NCBI GenBank assembly: GCA_910591455.2
Contig: OU342807.1
Coordinates: 13,947,616 to 14,011,615 of the forward strand
Length of the DNA: 64,000 bases
DNA from: Pholis gunnellus
Taxonomy: Eukaryota; Chordata; Actinopteri; Perciformes; Pholidae
Direction: 5' to 3'
Both the position numbers and the translations under genes were made by a program. The notes below the pieces were generated by a model, which was not told where the DNA came from, did not search any database, and was given only the letters and a program-made list of their open reading frames with translations. Shown one piece after another: positions 1 through 13,090 of the stretch. Each line of letters begins with the position of its first letter. Position 1 is the stretch's first letter.

Positions 1-317
1 ACCAAAAACATCCTCTCCATTGTGAAAACCCCCTTACTGTCGTCGTTTGCTCTTCTTTCAATGAAGAAATACTCTCCAGTTCTGATATAACTGATGCTGA
101 CGCAGCAACTACACCATTGTGTCGTCTCTAAAAACACACTTAATGCAACGCCCGTAGCTAGCAGTACCTCCTCACTGGATGCTGATTGGTCCTTGCGCTT
201 GCTTAACGGACACAAACACATTATTTGAAGCCTGACGAGATGGATTTCAGTGCAACATGTGATCCAGCAATTATTGCGCGATCTCGTGACATCCCGAGAA
301 TCTAGCTGCCGCGCAAG
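1..317 (+). promoter_or_regulatory. Candidate promoter and noncoding first exon (possibly frmpd1)
   Basis: The stretch is richer in CpG than the DNA around it (for example attgcgcgatctcgtgac). It contains an inverted CCAAT box (gattggtcc near 183-191) and ends at a donor-like site gcgcaag/gtaac at 317/318. The frmpd1 start codon directly follows a likely acceptor at about 9795, so an upstream noncoding exon is expected, and this is a candidate. It could equally be the edge of another gene. Confidence 0.25.
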
Positions 318-3300
318 GTAACAAAAGTCCTCCTAAAATGCTTTTTCACAGATTGGTTGTCTGTATCTGCGGCCAGAGGGTTGAGGTTGTGTGCTTTGAT
401 CAGTGCTCCGCGATGTGGTGGCTGTGTCAATGAGGGGTACTAGGTTAAGAATGGGGAGAACAGTTATATTAAAAGATGCGTACGTGATTTTCAGAAGCTC
501 TTTTTTGTATTATTATTGGTGGGGGTGAGCATGGTGACTAGACGATGCAGCACAGGGGGACATGTTCAATGATACTTTGGGATAGAAGAAGCTAAAGGAG
601 ATGTGGTCTGACTGAGAGAAGAAAACTAAATTAAAGGGCTCCTGTATGTGTGTTGGTCATTACTCAGCCAGACACAGAAAGCTCCAGGTAAAAGAAACTA
701 ATATCACAGACTCCTGCCATCTTTATTTTACTTCAAGCTTCATTTTCAAGTGAGTGTCCAGATAAGAAAGCCCAAATGCCCTCATACTGAGCAGACATGG
801 CCTGCCCAACCCAGTGACTGCTGCGTTTCATCCAAACAGATGCTGTGTTGCTCACCTGCTTACTTGACTTCTGACGTATTATTCCATTCATACCAAACAT
901 GATTTATGAAATGGGTGCTTAAAACGAACCATAACTTAATGCCATTATTTAAAAGTGTTGGTGTTCAGGGCCTATAATCTGTTTATTGTTGTTCAGCTGA
1001 GCAGATCACTATATATCTATGCATCCAGAAGTGGACTGCACATAAAAGATTCTCTAATAGAAAGAGTGAAATAAGAGTAATTCAAGTTTTGAAATGCTCC
1101 CCCTCCGTTATTGTGAATGTGGTGTATTGCGATGTACCTGTGTCGAGGTAAGTTTTAACCTCCTCAACTTTGTGAGTGCAAATAAAGATGAACGACAAAT
1201 CAGTAAAAATGGGATAATGAATAGAACCAAACGGAAACAAATCATCATCATAATGAGACCACACCGTGGCATTCGATGGGCAAAATATCTTGCTTAAGAT
1301 TAATCTGCCAGGTTTGTTCCCAAAACGCTGATTGAGTCAATATAGTGAAGTATTTGCAAATTGATATTTTCCAAGAAGTTAGACGCACAGATCCCCCGCC
1401 CATCTAATCTCCTGTAATATGAGTTCATTTGTACATGACTTCATATGCAATACAAGCGGATCAACTGCGACACTTTTTAATAACGTGAATAATAATACAC
1501 ACAATAGAATGACTGGGGCTGTGTATTGGAACGAAACGTAGTATCATGATACCAGGGTTACGATTCAATATATTGTAATAAATACATAAAAAACTGTCCT
1601 AGGATAAAGTACACACTATGTATAAAATCAGAATAAAAAAGGTTTACTTTACAGATACCGTATCTTGGAGAATCGAGCGTATCACAAAACGATTGTCTTG
1701 CGCACCAAACAATGCCTGCCAGAATGTTACTGACAATACTTAAATGAGCTTGTAGCATAAAGCCCACACAGCCACTCAAAGTTTGTTATTAAAACACTGA
1801 GGATTGATGCTAATATTTGACACCCAGGTGTGACACACGTGTTCTTTAATGTTCTTTAGGTTTCCCTGCCCATCACATCCTCAACTTCTCGCTCCATTTT
1901 GTCATGGCTCATATTTCCCTTTCTCATCGTTCCTCTCTGCTACCTCATGTGTCTTTCCCTCTCGTTCTCTGTCTTCCTCTGTGCGTCGGTATGCCTGTTA
2001 GTTGTTCCTGGTAGAGTGAAGCGGCTGCATTATCTAGATACATTATTGATGCACGCAGCACTCTGACTAACACACACACACAAGACACACACACATTCAG
2101 AAATACCACTCACTCATAAAATCAAACACATCGTTGCACATAGACATATACATCCAGTACACGATCACAAAGAGCATGTGCCTCAATTTGTTTTTGAATG
2201 TGAGTGAGTACAAGAAGGGCAAAAGGAGAGCGGCAGCACACGTGCATGCTGTGACTCTACGGCTGGGAGAACACAGCTGATTCTGCCCTGCTCTAGCTTT
2301 AAGAGAACAAGAAGCAGTCCTTCTGTTTGAAATGCACAGGACTAAAATGAACACTCTTATTGGTGACCCCCCTGCTGAGCTTTGGTGTGAGCTTGCTTAA
2401 CACCCTGGAGTACTTTGGAAGGAGTGGAAGACGACGGAGGAGCTGTAGGAAACAATCGATCTTAAAAATGAATAACTAGTGTTCCAAAAAAAAGAGATGT
2501 TTAGAAAATCTGGGAAAGGGAGAACAAAAAGAGGGAGAATTATGAAAGAGAAAAGTAATGAAGGGAGAGGTTTTGAGTGGCGGGGGGAGGAGGAGGGAGG
2601 GGAGGACAGAAGAGTTCCCAGCATCTCTTTTCCCAGGGCTTTGTGAGGGCCTCATTAAATATGGATGGTGTTTGGAGCAGAGCAGGGGCAAGTGGGACTC
2701 CGCAAACAGCATAAGCAGCCCAGGCAAGACCGTCCTGCTGCGATGGGGCCCCGCTGTCTTTCTCGCCTTGTCTGTCTCTCTGTCTCCCCCCCCCTCTCTA
2801 TTCACATGACTGTCGTCCCACTCTGCCTCCCTCGTTCATTTCCTCTTTCTCCCTGCTGTCATCTGTGTCTGTTAACAGCCACCCTGATGACAAAGTGGGT
2901 CTCTTTCTCACCGCTTGGCCTGTCATCCTCCCATCCCTTCTCCTTTCCCTCTCTTTCCCCCCTCACTGAGGATGTCAGAAAATATCGACACACTTCAGTA
3001 CAGCAATATTGTGTTTTGCGATACTGTAACGATTCTTAGAAACACCACTGATTTGTAATTAACAGTTTACACGCAAAGATTTGTAGCAGACGGAGGCTCA
3101 GATTGCACAAAAAGTAGTGCCAAGATGTAGGATGTTACACAGACCGGGATCAATGCAAATGCAGATCCTGCTGCTCTGATTGCTTAAAGAAGCATTCATC
3201 GGTAGTACTTTAGTACGTTGATGGCACTGATACTCCTGCATCGTCTTTCTGTCGATGTACCATCCATCAATCTGACTATTCAACAATGATTTGTACTGTG

Positions 3301-3787
3301 TGATTCAGACTGCAGCCATCTAATGTACCCCACACTCTTCACTCTTAATTGTGACGCTGTTTGTGCCTGCAGGAGATGAAGACGCGTCACACTGGTCCTC
3401 TTCAGCAGAACGATGGACGGAGAGAAAGCAGAGCGCGACTGTAATTGGGGCCTTCATGGAGCCCTGATACACAGGGCAGACAGCAGGTGTGTGTGTGTGT
3501 GTCTCGGTAAAGACAAATGTGTCACAGGTTGTGTTTGCATGTGTGTGTGTACACAAAAAGACAGATGACAATATTAAAGGATCAAGAGTGTGAGATGAGG
3601 AGAGAACGAGACAGAGACCGTGAGAGGAAAGTGAGCTGTGAACCACAGACAGAAAGTGTCTGTGTTATAGTTTTAGTCTGTTGCCCTAAACAGACCTGTG
3701 AGGTTGAGGCGAAGCTCAGTCTAATCTGGCTCAGCGGGTGTGACGCACAAACTCCCTGCAGACACACTCTGTAATCCCATTTGCCTG

Positions 3788-3892
<105 letters not shown>

Positions 3893-6201
3893 TTTCGAGC
3901 ATTGTGCAAAAAATCTACTTGTGAGTACTGCATGTTCCAGCATATGCTACACTCAACCATGCCTTGTGCAAAATATGTTTATAACTTCTGGTTAACTTTG
4001 GTAAATGCAATTTTTAAGCACTGGCACTTTTTATATTTTTATTCTGGCAAGCTGACATACCTATACTACGGAGAGTACAGCGTGAGGCTAATCAAACACT
4101 TGGTTAGGGAAGGATCAGGGTTTGGATTAATAAGCATGAGGTAATGCATCCGATCTCATGCTTTAGTAGATCACATCACCAAATTGCAAGTGTTTTGCAG
4201 ATACATTACTTTTAATAGAAACATCGTCATTGATAAAAATGTCACTTGCTTTTACCATGAAATGTATTTGCTTGTTTGTTAAATAAGCTTATAGGTTAAA
4301 TAAGCCCTACTGTAAGAAAACAATATATATATAATGTAATATAAATTTGACAGCATAGGATATATATTACCATATTTCTCCCTCAGGATACAAATATGGT
4401 TTGTTTGGCTGAAAGTTCTTGTGATATGTGATGAAATTCATCCTATCAGGAGCTGACATGGTGCACACAGCTCGTTTTTTGTATCATTTGTCCACATACA
4501 CTCGCACATACTGTGGTTATTACAGGAACATTTTCCAAAACATGGTATTTATTATTATATTTAGTGTGTTTGTTTCATGTGTGACTGAATCGCTTTCACA
4601 CAAATGTATCTGGTTGGCTTGTGTCATAGAAAAAAAAGGTGATTTCAATATTTTGTGCACTCTCAGTATGTTTCAAATGCAAACACACATACTGAGATAA
4701 ACGGGAATGAAGGGAAATGTACAAGAAATGACAAGGTAAATTAATGCAGGTACAAGAGAGAGCTTAAGTGTGGTAGTGGGGGGGGATCTATCCTGTAAGT
4801 GCTGCTGCAACCCCATTACTCAGATTGTGAGTGTGTGTGTGTGTGTGTGTGTGTTTTTTGCTCTGCAGCAGTGCTTACCCTGCCCATCCCCGGCATCCAT
4901 CCAAAAGCTCATTACTGGGAGATGACATTTCCTGCTGTCATAATGTGAACTTGAAGGAAAAGTGTAGAAAGGTGTTACAGATTGGGAAAAGTCACAGAGC
5001 CTTTTTCAATCTGTCTGTGTTGATTATAGGAATGACTGCTCAGAGAGTTATGAGAGCACAGAGCTTTAGTTGACCTCTCTTGTCTGGATAGAAGAGTTTA
5101 CTACCTCACTCACGTTTTTAAAACTCACAATTTAGCAATTTCAAAGGTTTCCGTCCTCTCCGGTACCTGTTTAATATTTATAAACTTATTATAGGTGGTA
5201 TTGGCATTCCAGCAGCACATTACAGTTTAACAGGAAATATAAAATGTGCTGTGTTTTAAATTTAAGTACGTCTAAAATGGTGAATTGAACTTCAAAGAGA
5301 CCCATGTGTGTGTGTGGGTGTGGACGCAATAACACACCCATGAACACGTATATTCACATCTTAATGACATTTAATAGCATCAAAACAAAGCCTTTCGTTA
5401 CGAAGTGAAATGAATGGATTATGTCTGAAATCTAATATGATGTAGAAAAATAATCTGATACACAGTATGAAACGATATGACTTGTCATTTTTTGAGGGTG
5501 GAGTTTGTCTTTAAGCTCTATTTTTTGCAGTTATGTAAGAGGCACAGAGAAACAGATGTGAGAAATCTGGTTCTTCACACATTTAAACAATCGTCCAATC
5601 ATCTCAAACATGGAGGAGGACACACAGGTGAGGGATTGAATGGTGATGGCAACAATATATTTACGTGAGAAGAAGAGACGACGAATCAAGATGAAAGGAA
5701 GGACCAGTGTGAAAAGGATTGAATGAGCAACATGTACAGAGACATACACACACAATACACAGATGAACCTGGTTATTAAAAACATTAAAAAACATTGAAT
5801 GAAGCTGTTTAGCATTAATAATGTGTTTTTCTCCAACACTGTGTGACGGCCACAGGAGCTATTGGTTTGCTCAGCTTGTTGAAGAGCTGGATGACTAAAA
5901 TCCTTCATCTGGTTAAAATATAGAGTTAAAAACGATCAGCTGGATCTGCTTCCTCCTGGCAGGCCACCACAGCTCTGACGCATCAGTAAAAGGGATATGA
6001 CGCCATATATAGGCAACCAAATGATTAAGATTTATCCACGTTTAAAAATTCAAACATAGGTCTAGACGTGTTAATGTGAACTGTTAGATAATATAGATAG
6101 ATCTCTATATGATCTCGTCAGTGGACTTGTTGAGACGGGGCCAGCAAAATATAAGAGGCAATTAAGACCAACACATTGTCCCACTGTCATATCTATTTAT
6201 C

Positions 6202-6227
6202 CATAGATAGATAGATAGATAGATAGA
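6202..6227. repeat. (TAGA)n microsatellite
   Basis: About six tandem TAGA units, upstream of the first frmpd1 coding exon. Confidence 0.9.
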
Positions 6228-6904
6228 AAAGAATAAAGTGTAACGCACATCGTCTGCTCTTTACTCTTCAGAGAAACATGTGCTATCTACCTCTATACTG
6301 GACACGGAGAGGATATTTTTGTTGATTTTCTCTACCAGCTCTTTCCCCAAATGTTGGACTCTTTAAAATATTCACTGAAGCAAGTTGTCTATTTTAACAT
6401 GTTTTTTTTTTTAACACAACTCTGGTGCGGACCAAACAATTGGATCGACTGAGACTGAAAGGGAACATCTCAACACCTCAACTTGGGTTGTGGTTCATTT
6501 CTAGTTTCGATGCAATCCAGAACAATCGCAAGGTCGTGTGATAGAACGTATATTGTTTGTCAAAAGCTAAATGCTATTAACTTTACATGATCCATGCGTT
6601 AATAGGTTTCTAGCCGGCTGTCATTATTCATCACATGTGTGGTCCATTTGCAGTTGCAGGCTAATGACGCTCAAAACCTCAAAAACGTCTTTGTTGGCTC
6701 TGTGTGACCACTGGAGAAGATAAATGGATGCATAAGGTGCAGTTCAGTTCATTATGACTTGTCAGTCTGTTGTTTACTGTAGCGGAGGAATTTCTCAGAT
6801 CCTTTCCCCATAAGTAAAAGATGTACTGTAAAACTGTGAGAAACCTTTAACTGGTTTAACAGTCTCAGTTTATTACAGATGCCTCTATGTGACCTACATA
6901 AGTA

Positions 6905-7095
6905 AACAAGACCATCAGCAAGAAGATTGTCTATTTATATATACGTATATAGTTATTCTTAATGCTCGTCATCGGTCCGATTCCATGCGAAATCTGACGA
7001 AATCGTGCATATTCACCAGAAAGTCGATTAGCTCAGACTCAAGCAGGGCGTTCAGCAGCGACCAGCCCATCGCGGACTTATGTCCAAGAAACGTA
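6905..7095 (-). repeat. Unassigned dispersed repeat with residual ORF, copy B
   Basis: Reading the minus strand from about 7095 down gives KSAMGWSLLNALLE, then DFLVNMHDFVRFRME and a stop. This parallels the end of copy A near 53230-53373. The post-stop sequence (cattaagaataactatata, aaatagacaatcttct) is also shared. Only the terminal part is visible here. It lies upstream of the first frmpd1 coding exon. Confidence 0.55.
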
Positions 7096-9289
7096 TGAGC
7101 GCATCTCTGGTAAACATACAATATAAAGCTGTGCTTTTGTGTGATTCTTTGTGAAGAAAGTCATTTTTACTGATCCGTCGATTAAATCAATATGTCGACA
7201 AAATGGAGTGCTAGACCCTAGACTGAACTGAACAGCAGGTGTAAAAGTGACGTAATTGTCAGTCCCAGGGTCAAGTAAGAAACCTTCCAGTCACAAGTCG
7301 TCCTTTTTCTAATCTCATGACTCATCAATCTGTTCTAAAAAAAATGTATAACAATGAGTAAACAAGTAGAAAATATTTCAAATCCATTTTTTCCAGTATA
7401 AGAAACCAATAGTAACTATAACAGCGATGGATGCACCAAGAATATTCATAAAAAGTGTAAGGCTGAGAACAGCACTGTTGTCTTGTATCATATTCCCAGC
7501 AGCCTCTAATGTTACACCTTTAGGAAAAAAAAAAAAAAAAAACTGCCGACATTTCCTGTCATCTCATACCTTGAACGCTGTGGTTGCAAAACAGGAATCG
7601 TTGTGCCTTCTCAACACATTTTTTTACCAGAGTGGATTGGATCACTGCACCGCTTGGCTTGTACTTCATCAGTATAGTCAATCAAAGCCACTTGAGAAGG
7701 GAAACATGTTTATGGGATTAGATGTGTATAAAGGCTTCATCCCAGTGTTTTTGACATTTGGCTGCCATCCCTGATCATCCACTGTGAAACTAAAGTAACT
7801 CCTCTCGAAATCCACCATTCTAGAGCTTCAAAGTACGTTTCTTTACATGTGTGTATGTATCCATCTCGTGAGCTAACCATGCTGGTGAGCTAGTTGGGTT
7901 ACCCTCAACCCAAACAAACCTAAGTACACTTCTGCATTGTGTCTCTCTGTAACCTGAGACGCGAGATATTGTGAGCGAAGCAAACAGGAATAGCACGCTA
8001 TGAGAGATATAAAGAGGGAGAGAGAGAGAGAGAAGCAGGAGAGTGATATTCACAGACAGATGGATGGATAATGTGCTTATGACTCAAGATCTCCCAGGAG
8101 ACATTGCTGTCTGGGTGTGTCACTCGCCACTTTCATCACCAAGCCTTCCTCCTCTCACCTTCTTGTATTGTATTCTATCTTTTTATGTTTCATTCAGTTA
8201 TCTGCTGTTGTCACATCACACTGTGCCCGATGATGCACCGGACATCTCGCTTTTCTATTCGGGCTTCAGATACCTAGCTCCCCCTCCCTCCCTCCCTCCC
8301 TCCCGCGCTGCCCTCATGTTTTCTCTAATGGTTGGTGCTAATGCCCATCATCAGCAACGTCCGTCTGGGGGAGATTCCTTCCTGCATCTGCTCACTGAGG
8401 GACACAACAGGCCTGCTGAGATCATTCACTCGTTCATCCCATCCATCTATGACTTCATTCAATTATCTGCCTCCAGCTCTCATCCATCCATCCGTTCATT
8501 ACTCTTACATCCTCCTTGATTAGTTCATTACTTTATTACTGTGAAATGATTCATTCATTCACTCATTCTCTCATGGCTTTTATGCTTTTCCGTCCGTCAT
8601 TCAGAGTGAGGTGATTCCACGTAAATGCTGAGTATCTGTTTTCCACTCACGGCCGAGTAGATTCAGCCTTTGATGATGCGAGGGGGTATTAGGTAACGGC
8701 TAATGACCGAGTCTCTGTCTGACTGCTTCAGTCATCACACTGGGAAGGACGGTCGTGTGTGGAGTGAGTGAGAGGAAGACTTTGAGAGCAAATGTTCAGC
8801 TCTTTGAACAAGCCTACTGTATGTTTACTAAACAAACCCACAACAGCTGCTCAACAGTAAACCACAGCATTGTTTCATGTGAATGATCCGTACCATGAAA
8901 GACACATTTAAATGTCAAAGTACATATATTTGGTGTGTTGGCTAAATGTATTCATGTCATTTGTATTTCTTTTTTTTTGTTTCGTTTTTTTTTTGCGAAA
9001 AATTGTGTTTGCAGCTTTAAATGAATGACTGCACAGACTCTAGGCGAGGAAAGTGTGTGCCTATGAATGTGATTACAACTGTGTAGACACACAATGAGAT
9101 TGACTAAAAGTATTTTGTTAATTAATTCATCCTTTCTGTTATTTCTTCTGAAGCAAAAATGGGTTTCGGACTTTTGACTGTTTGAATATGTCACCACGGG
9201 CTCTGAAATTATATTTATTTTATAGATTATAATGAGCTCGTATTACTTTTCACCAACATTTTATAGACAAAGCGATTAATAGATCGACA

Positions 9290-9600
9290 GGCACCAGAGG
9301 CGACCCGTGTCCATTATATCCCGCTCACCAACCACCAGAGCCTCGCCTCAGCCTTTTATGACGACCACCTGCCTCACAGCAAACACAACAGGGACCCATT
9401 TGAAGGAGACACCATCAATATTGATAATTAGCAATTTATCGATGTTTACCGAGACTTGAACGCAACAGGCAAATGGCCCATAACTCAGGCTAAGAGACTA
9501 TTAGGCTGCATGAAGTGACATCATTGTTGGCCTCGGCCCACAAGAAGCCAAGCCGACTCTGTGTCTGACGCACTGCTTTTTGCAAGCTGGCGATGTCACT
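9290..9600. promoter_or_regulatory. Candidate conserved noncoding element upstream of frmpd1 exon 1
   Basis: This is non-repetitive, balanced-composition sequence with homeobox- and forkhead-like motifs (ttgataattagcaatttatc, gatgtttaccg) and long stretches free of low complexity. It has the look of a vertebrate enhancer, but conservation cannot be tested here. Confidence 0.25.
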
Positions 9601-9800
9601 TCTGCGATGAACTCGCATGTTGCATTCTGATTGCAAAGATCGGATGGAGTTCGATTTTTCAGTCTTGTGTTGAACTTGAGTGTTAGTATCCTAGCTCTCT
9701 GCCTCTGTTTAGATTTGTTTCTATTTCCTGTTGTCTTTTGTCGTTAATATAGAGCCATATAAACAACTGTACTGTATGCATAACCCCTTCTGGTAGGTAA

Positions 9801-11176
9801 ATGGAGGTGCAGGACAGGAGCCGCTCCCCATCCCGTAGAACCAGCCGGGTGGAGCAGGTGGTGGGACGATGGCTGAGACGGTCCCGAGACCTGGGCAGCA
9901 GGTCTCACTCTCTGAGCAGGTAGAACTCGGTTTCTGTCTTATTTATGTTCACAGGTTAGATTCTCCATTTACTCTAACCTGTATGTCTTTTGACTGAGGG
10001 AGCGACCTGTATGGAAAATATGGAAATCACAGGAAATCCACATTAGTGATCCATTAAGCCATCTGCATTATTTTAATGTGTGCTGCATCTTGCTAGTCTG
10101 TTGCATTTATTATTACTCTCCTTATACGTCTAATACACACCAATATAAAGATCTGCACTGATTAAACTGCCAGAGCAGAAAGGGAAATGTGTGATTTGCG
10201 AGGTAATATTCAATCATTTTAGTTTGTTTAATGTATGTTCACCTGCTGCTCTCCAGAGACCGGGTTGCAGTGGATGGGAAGTCAGCAGAGTGCAGTGGCT
10301 CTGATCAGAGGAATTATTCCTTCCGCTTCATCGTCCAGATCCAACGGGACCCGGACCTCAACTCTCACGGCCTCACTCTGTCCTTGCAGACCCCCATCCT
10401 GGTGCAGGAGGTAACCCCAGGTATGACGAGACCTATGAACTGCAAACGTAGAAGAAGGACAAAGCAACATTACTAAGAAGTGCTGACAAATATGATTTAG
10501 TTCATCTGTGCACAAACCTTGTTGTCTTTATCCACGGTTTCTTCAACACACAGAGCCCTTGTCCCTAAAAGCACTGCAGCACTTCTCACCCTGAACAGCT
10601 AATGAGTAGAAGAAATACAGCACGACTCAGAGTTAGGGAGTTTGATCTCATAGCTTACATTTCATGTTTCCGTGAGCCCAGTTAATGTCTGGTTGGTACC
10701 GCTCATCCTGCAGTGTTTTGGTCTGCTTTGTTCATATCAGTACTGCGACAAGAGCTAAGCATTGTTGCATATTAGTTACATCTAACACATTGATATATGA
10801 TGTGCTTGTAGAGACAGAAAATACTGAATTAATTGCAGTGTGTACAACATGTGCATGGGATTCGGCTGACAGGTCCACTCTACAGCATAGATGGTAGGAG
10901 GGTGTTAAAATCAAATGTATGCTGTTCTTTCAGGAACAGAGCATTTCTTCTGTCTCTCTCTCTCTGTTGTTTCTTATCTAGTCTCTATATAGTCTCCACG
11001 GAAAATGTAAGAGTGGAGCTGTGCCAGACCACTGCCGGCCTCTGGCCAGTGTACAAGACAAGCTGTAAAAAGTGGAAACTCAGAGGGAGGCTGAGACTGT
11101 ATGCTCATAGTGCATGCCGGCACACAAAATTGCATTAACAAAAGAAACGTATTGTGGCACTGGCGCGTGTGTGTGC

Positions 11177-11236
<60 letters not shown>

Positions 11237-13021
11237 ACGTGTGTCTTCAGCATCTTCAGTATAATGAGGAGGCAAAACAAAGGAGGAGCTTTTGAAGCAG
11301 AGGGACTTTTTTTCTCTTTATTGAAGCTCTCAGGCAGCATTTCCTCTTAGGCTGTGGACTGTCGCCAAGAATCTCTTCCAATCGAATGCCAAATGTACTT
11401 TCTGTTATGTAATAGGTGAGTAAGATGGGGCTTAGGGGTTCGATCGGGGTCTCAGTGAAGGAGAAGGGATGTGCATACAGCGTGCCTTGGAAGCTTCACT
11501 CAGAGGTAACAAGTCCTCAGCTAAATGCCTTTACCTGGGCATAAGGGTGTGTCAGCACCTGTAGGTGTCTACTGGATCTCATGGCACAGCACCTCCTACT
11601 GGTCACAATGTAAAACTTACTCTGATATGCTCACCGATGGTACACCCTTTTTAATGAAACTTGACGCTATCGGTTATTTATGTTGCATGTTTTTAAAGGG
11701 CGTCCTGAGTTCACAACAACATAAGTTATTCTCCAGTGATTGGCCGCTGTAAATGTTGTCACATCTAAAGGACAGCTGCAGTCTTACGGTCCCTCAATAA
11801 CTTTCCTATAATAGAATTGTGCATAACAGTATCTTGAGTATGATCTACTGACAGCCATCATGGATAATTACCTTTAGAGCTGATGCCAGGCTGTAAGCTA
11901 TGCTGAGTGAATCATTCAAAGATTACTGAAATTGCGTTGAGCCAAATGGCCGTGTGTGCTAAACAGTATGTTTAACCTCGCAATATTAATGCATCCCTCC
12001 ACTCGTACTTTGCATGGTTGAGTGTCCCGTTCTAAAATGTGATGTGTCCATTTTAGAAAAGGACAGTTGTTTGTATTCAGTGTTGAATTAAAAAATAAAA
12101 ACAGTAGTTGTGTCTGTCTTGATAGACAGATGTAGTTCTTGGAGTGACTAGTTTGCATTTGGCACAAAAATACAATTCAGACTTCTTCTTTTTTTTTACA
12201 GTTAAATTTAAAGGTTGCACCTGAAGGCAATCCACGTAATCCGGACAAATTAAAAAGCCTTTATTATTGTGGCTAAATCATTAAAAGAGCCGACATGTTT
12301 CGATTACTGTAAGTCTTTGTTGTGGCATTTAATGCATCACAGTATTAGTTACATTTGTGCCAATGAGCCACGTACCAACATTTGCACTCCCCAACTGACA
12401 AAAATACATTAAATGTATATTCCTATTAATAACTAACTCATTTTTGTTGATCATATCGAGGCATCAGTATTAAATTGAGACAAACAGAACAAACTATCTG
12501 AACAAACTTCAGATAAAGGAAAACAAAAAAAATGTTTTGACATTCTTCCAACAATGTGGATGAACCAGTTACCATGCATGTACTATATATGCACCTTGTT
12601 ATAATGCTGGACTGTATAGCTAGATGCTGTACTTGTGAATGTGCTACAGCAAATGACAATGACCTGGACTTTATATATACTATAAAGCAAATAGGATATC
12701 TGAATTAAAAATATATGATTAACTTAGAGAAATACACTGCATGCTAAAACAAAAACCTGTTCTGTAAGTGCTGCAAATCCACAAAAGAAAAACAGCTTTC
12801 CAATTGTACTATTCTCATCTGTCTGAAGATAAACATTTACTTAAGTCATTAAATAAATACTGTATATTATATTCAGCCTATAACTGTACTCTGAAGTGCA
12901 TTTTGCTGCTGAGCTGCCGAGCCACAAGGATCTGGATCCCCCTGAGGTTAGGGGGCCGATTACCTCGCTTTTGACAGTCTGGCTCAAGTCTGCTCTGTCA
13001 CCATCTGCTTCTGCCTGTCAC

Positions 13022-13090
<69 letters not shown>

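Noticed and set aside
8043..8519. 158-codon Ser/Leu/Pro-rich frame upstream of frmpd1
   Set aside because: Driven by CCCT and CATC simple repeats, with no motif, no supporting splice sites and no family resemblance.
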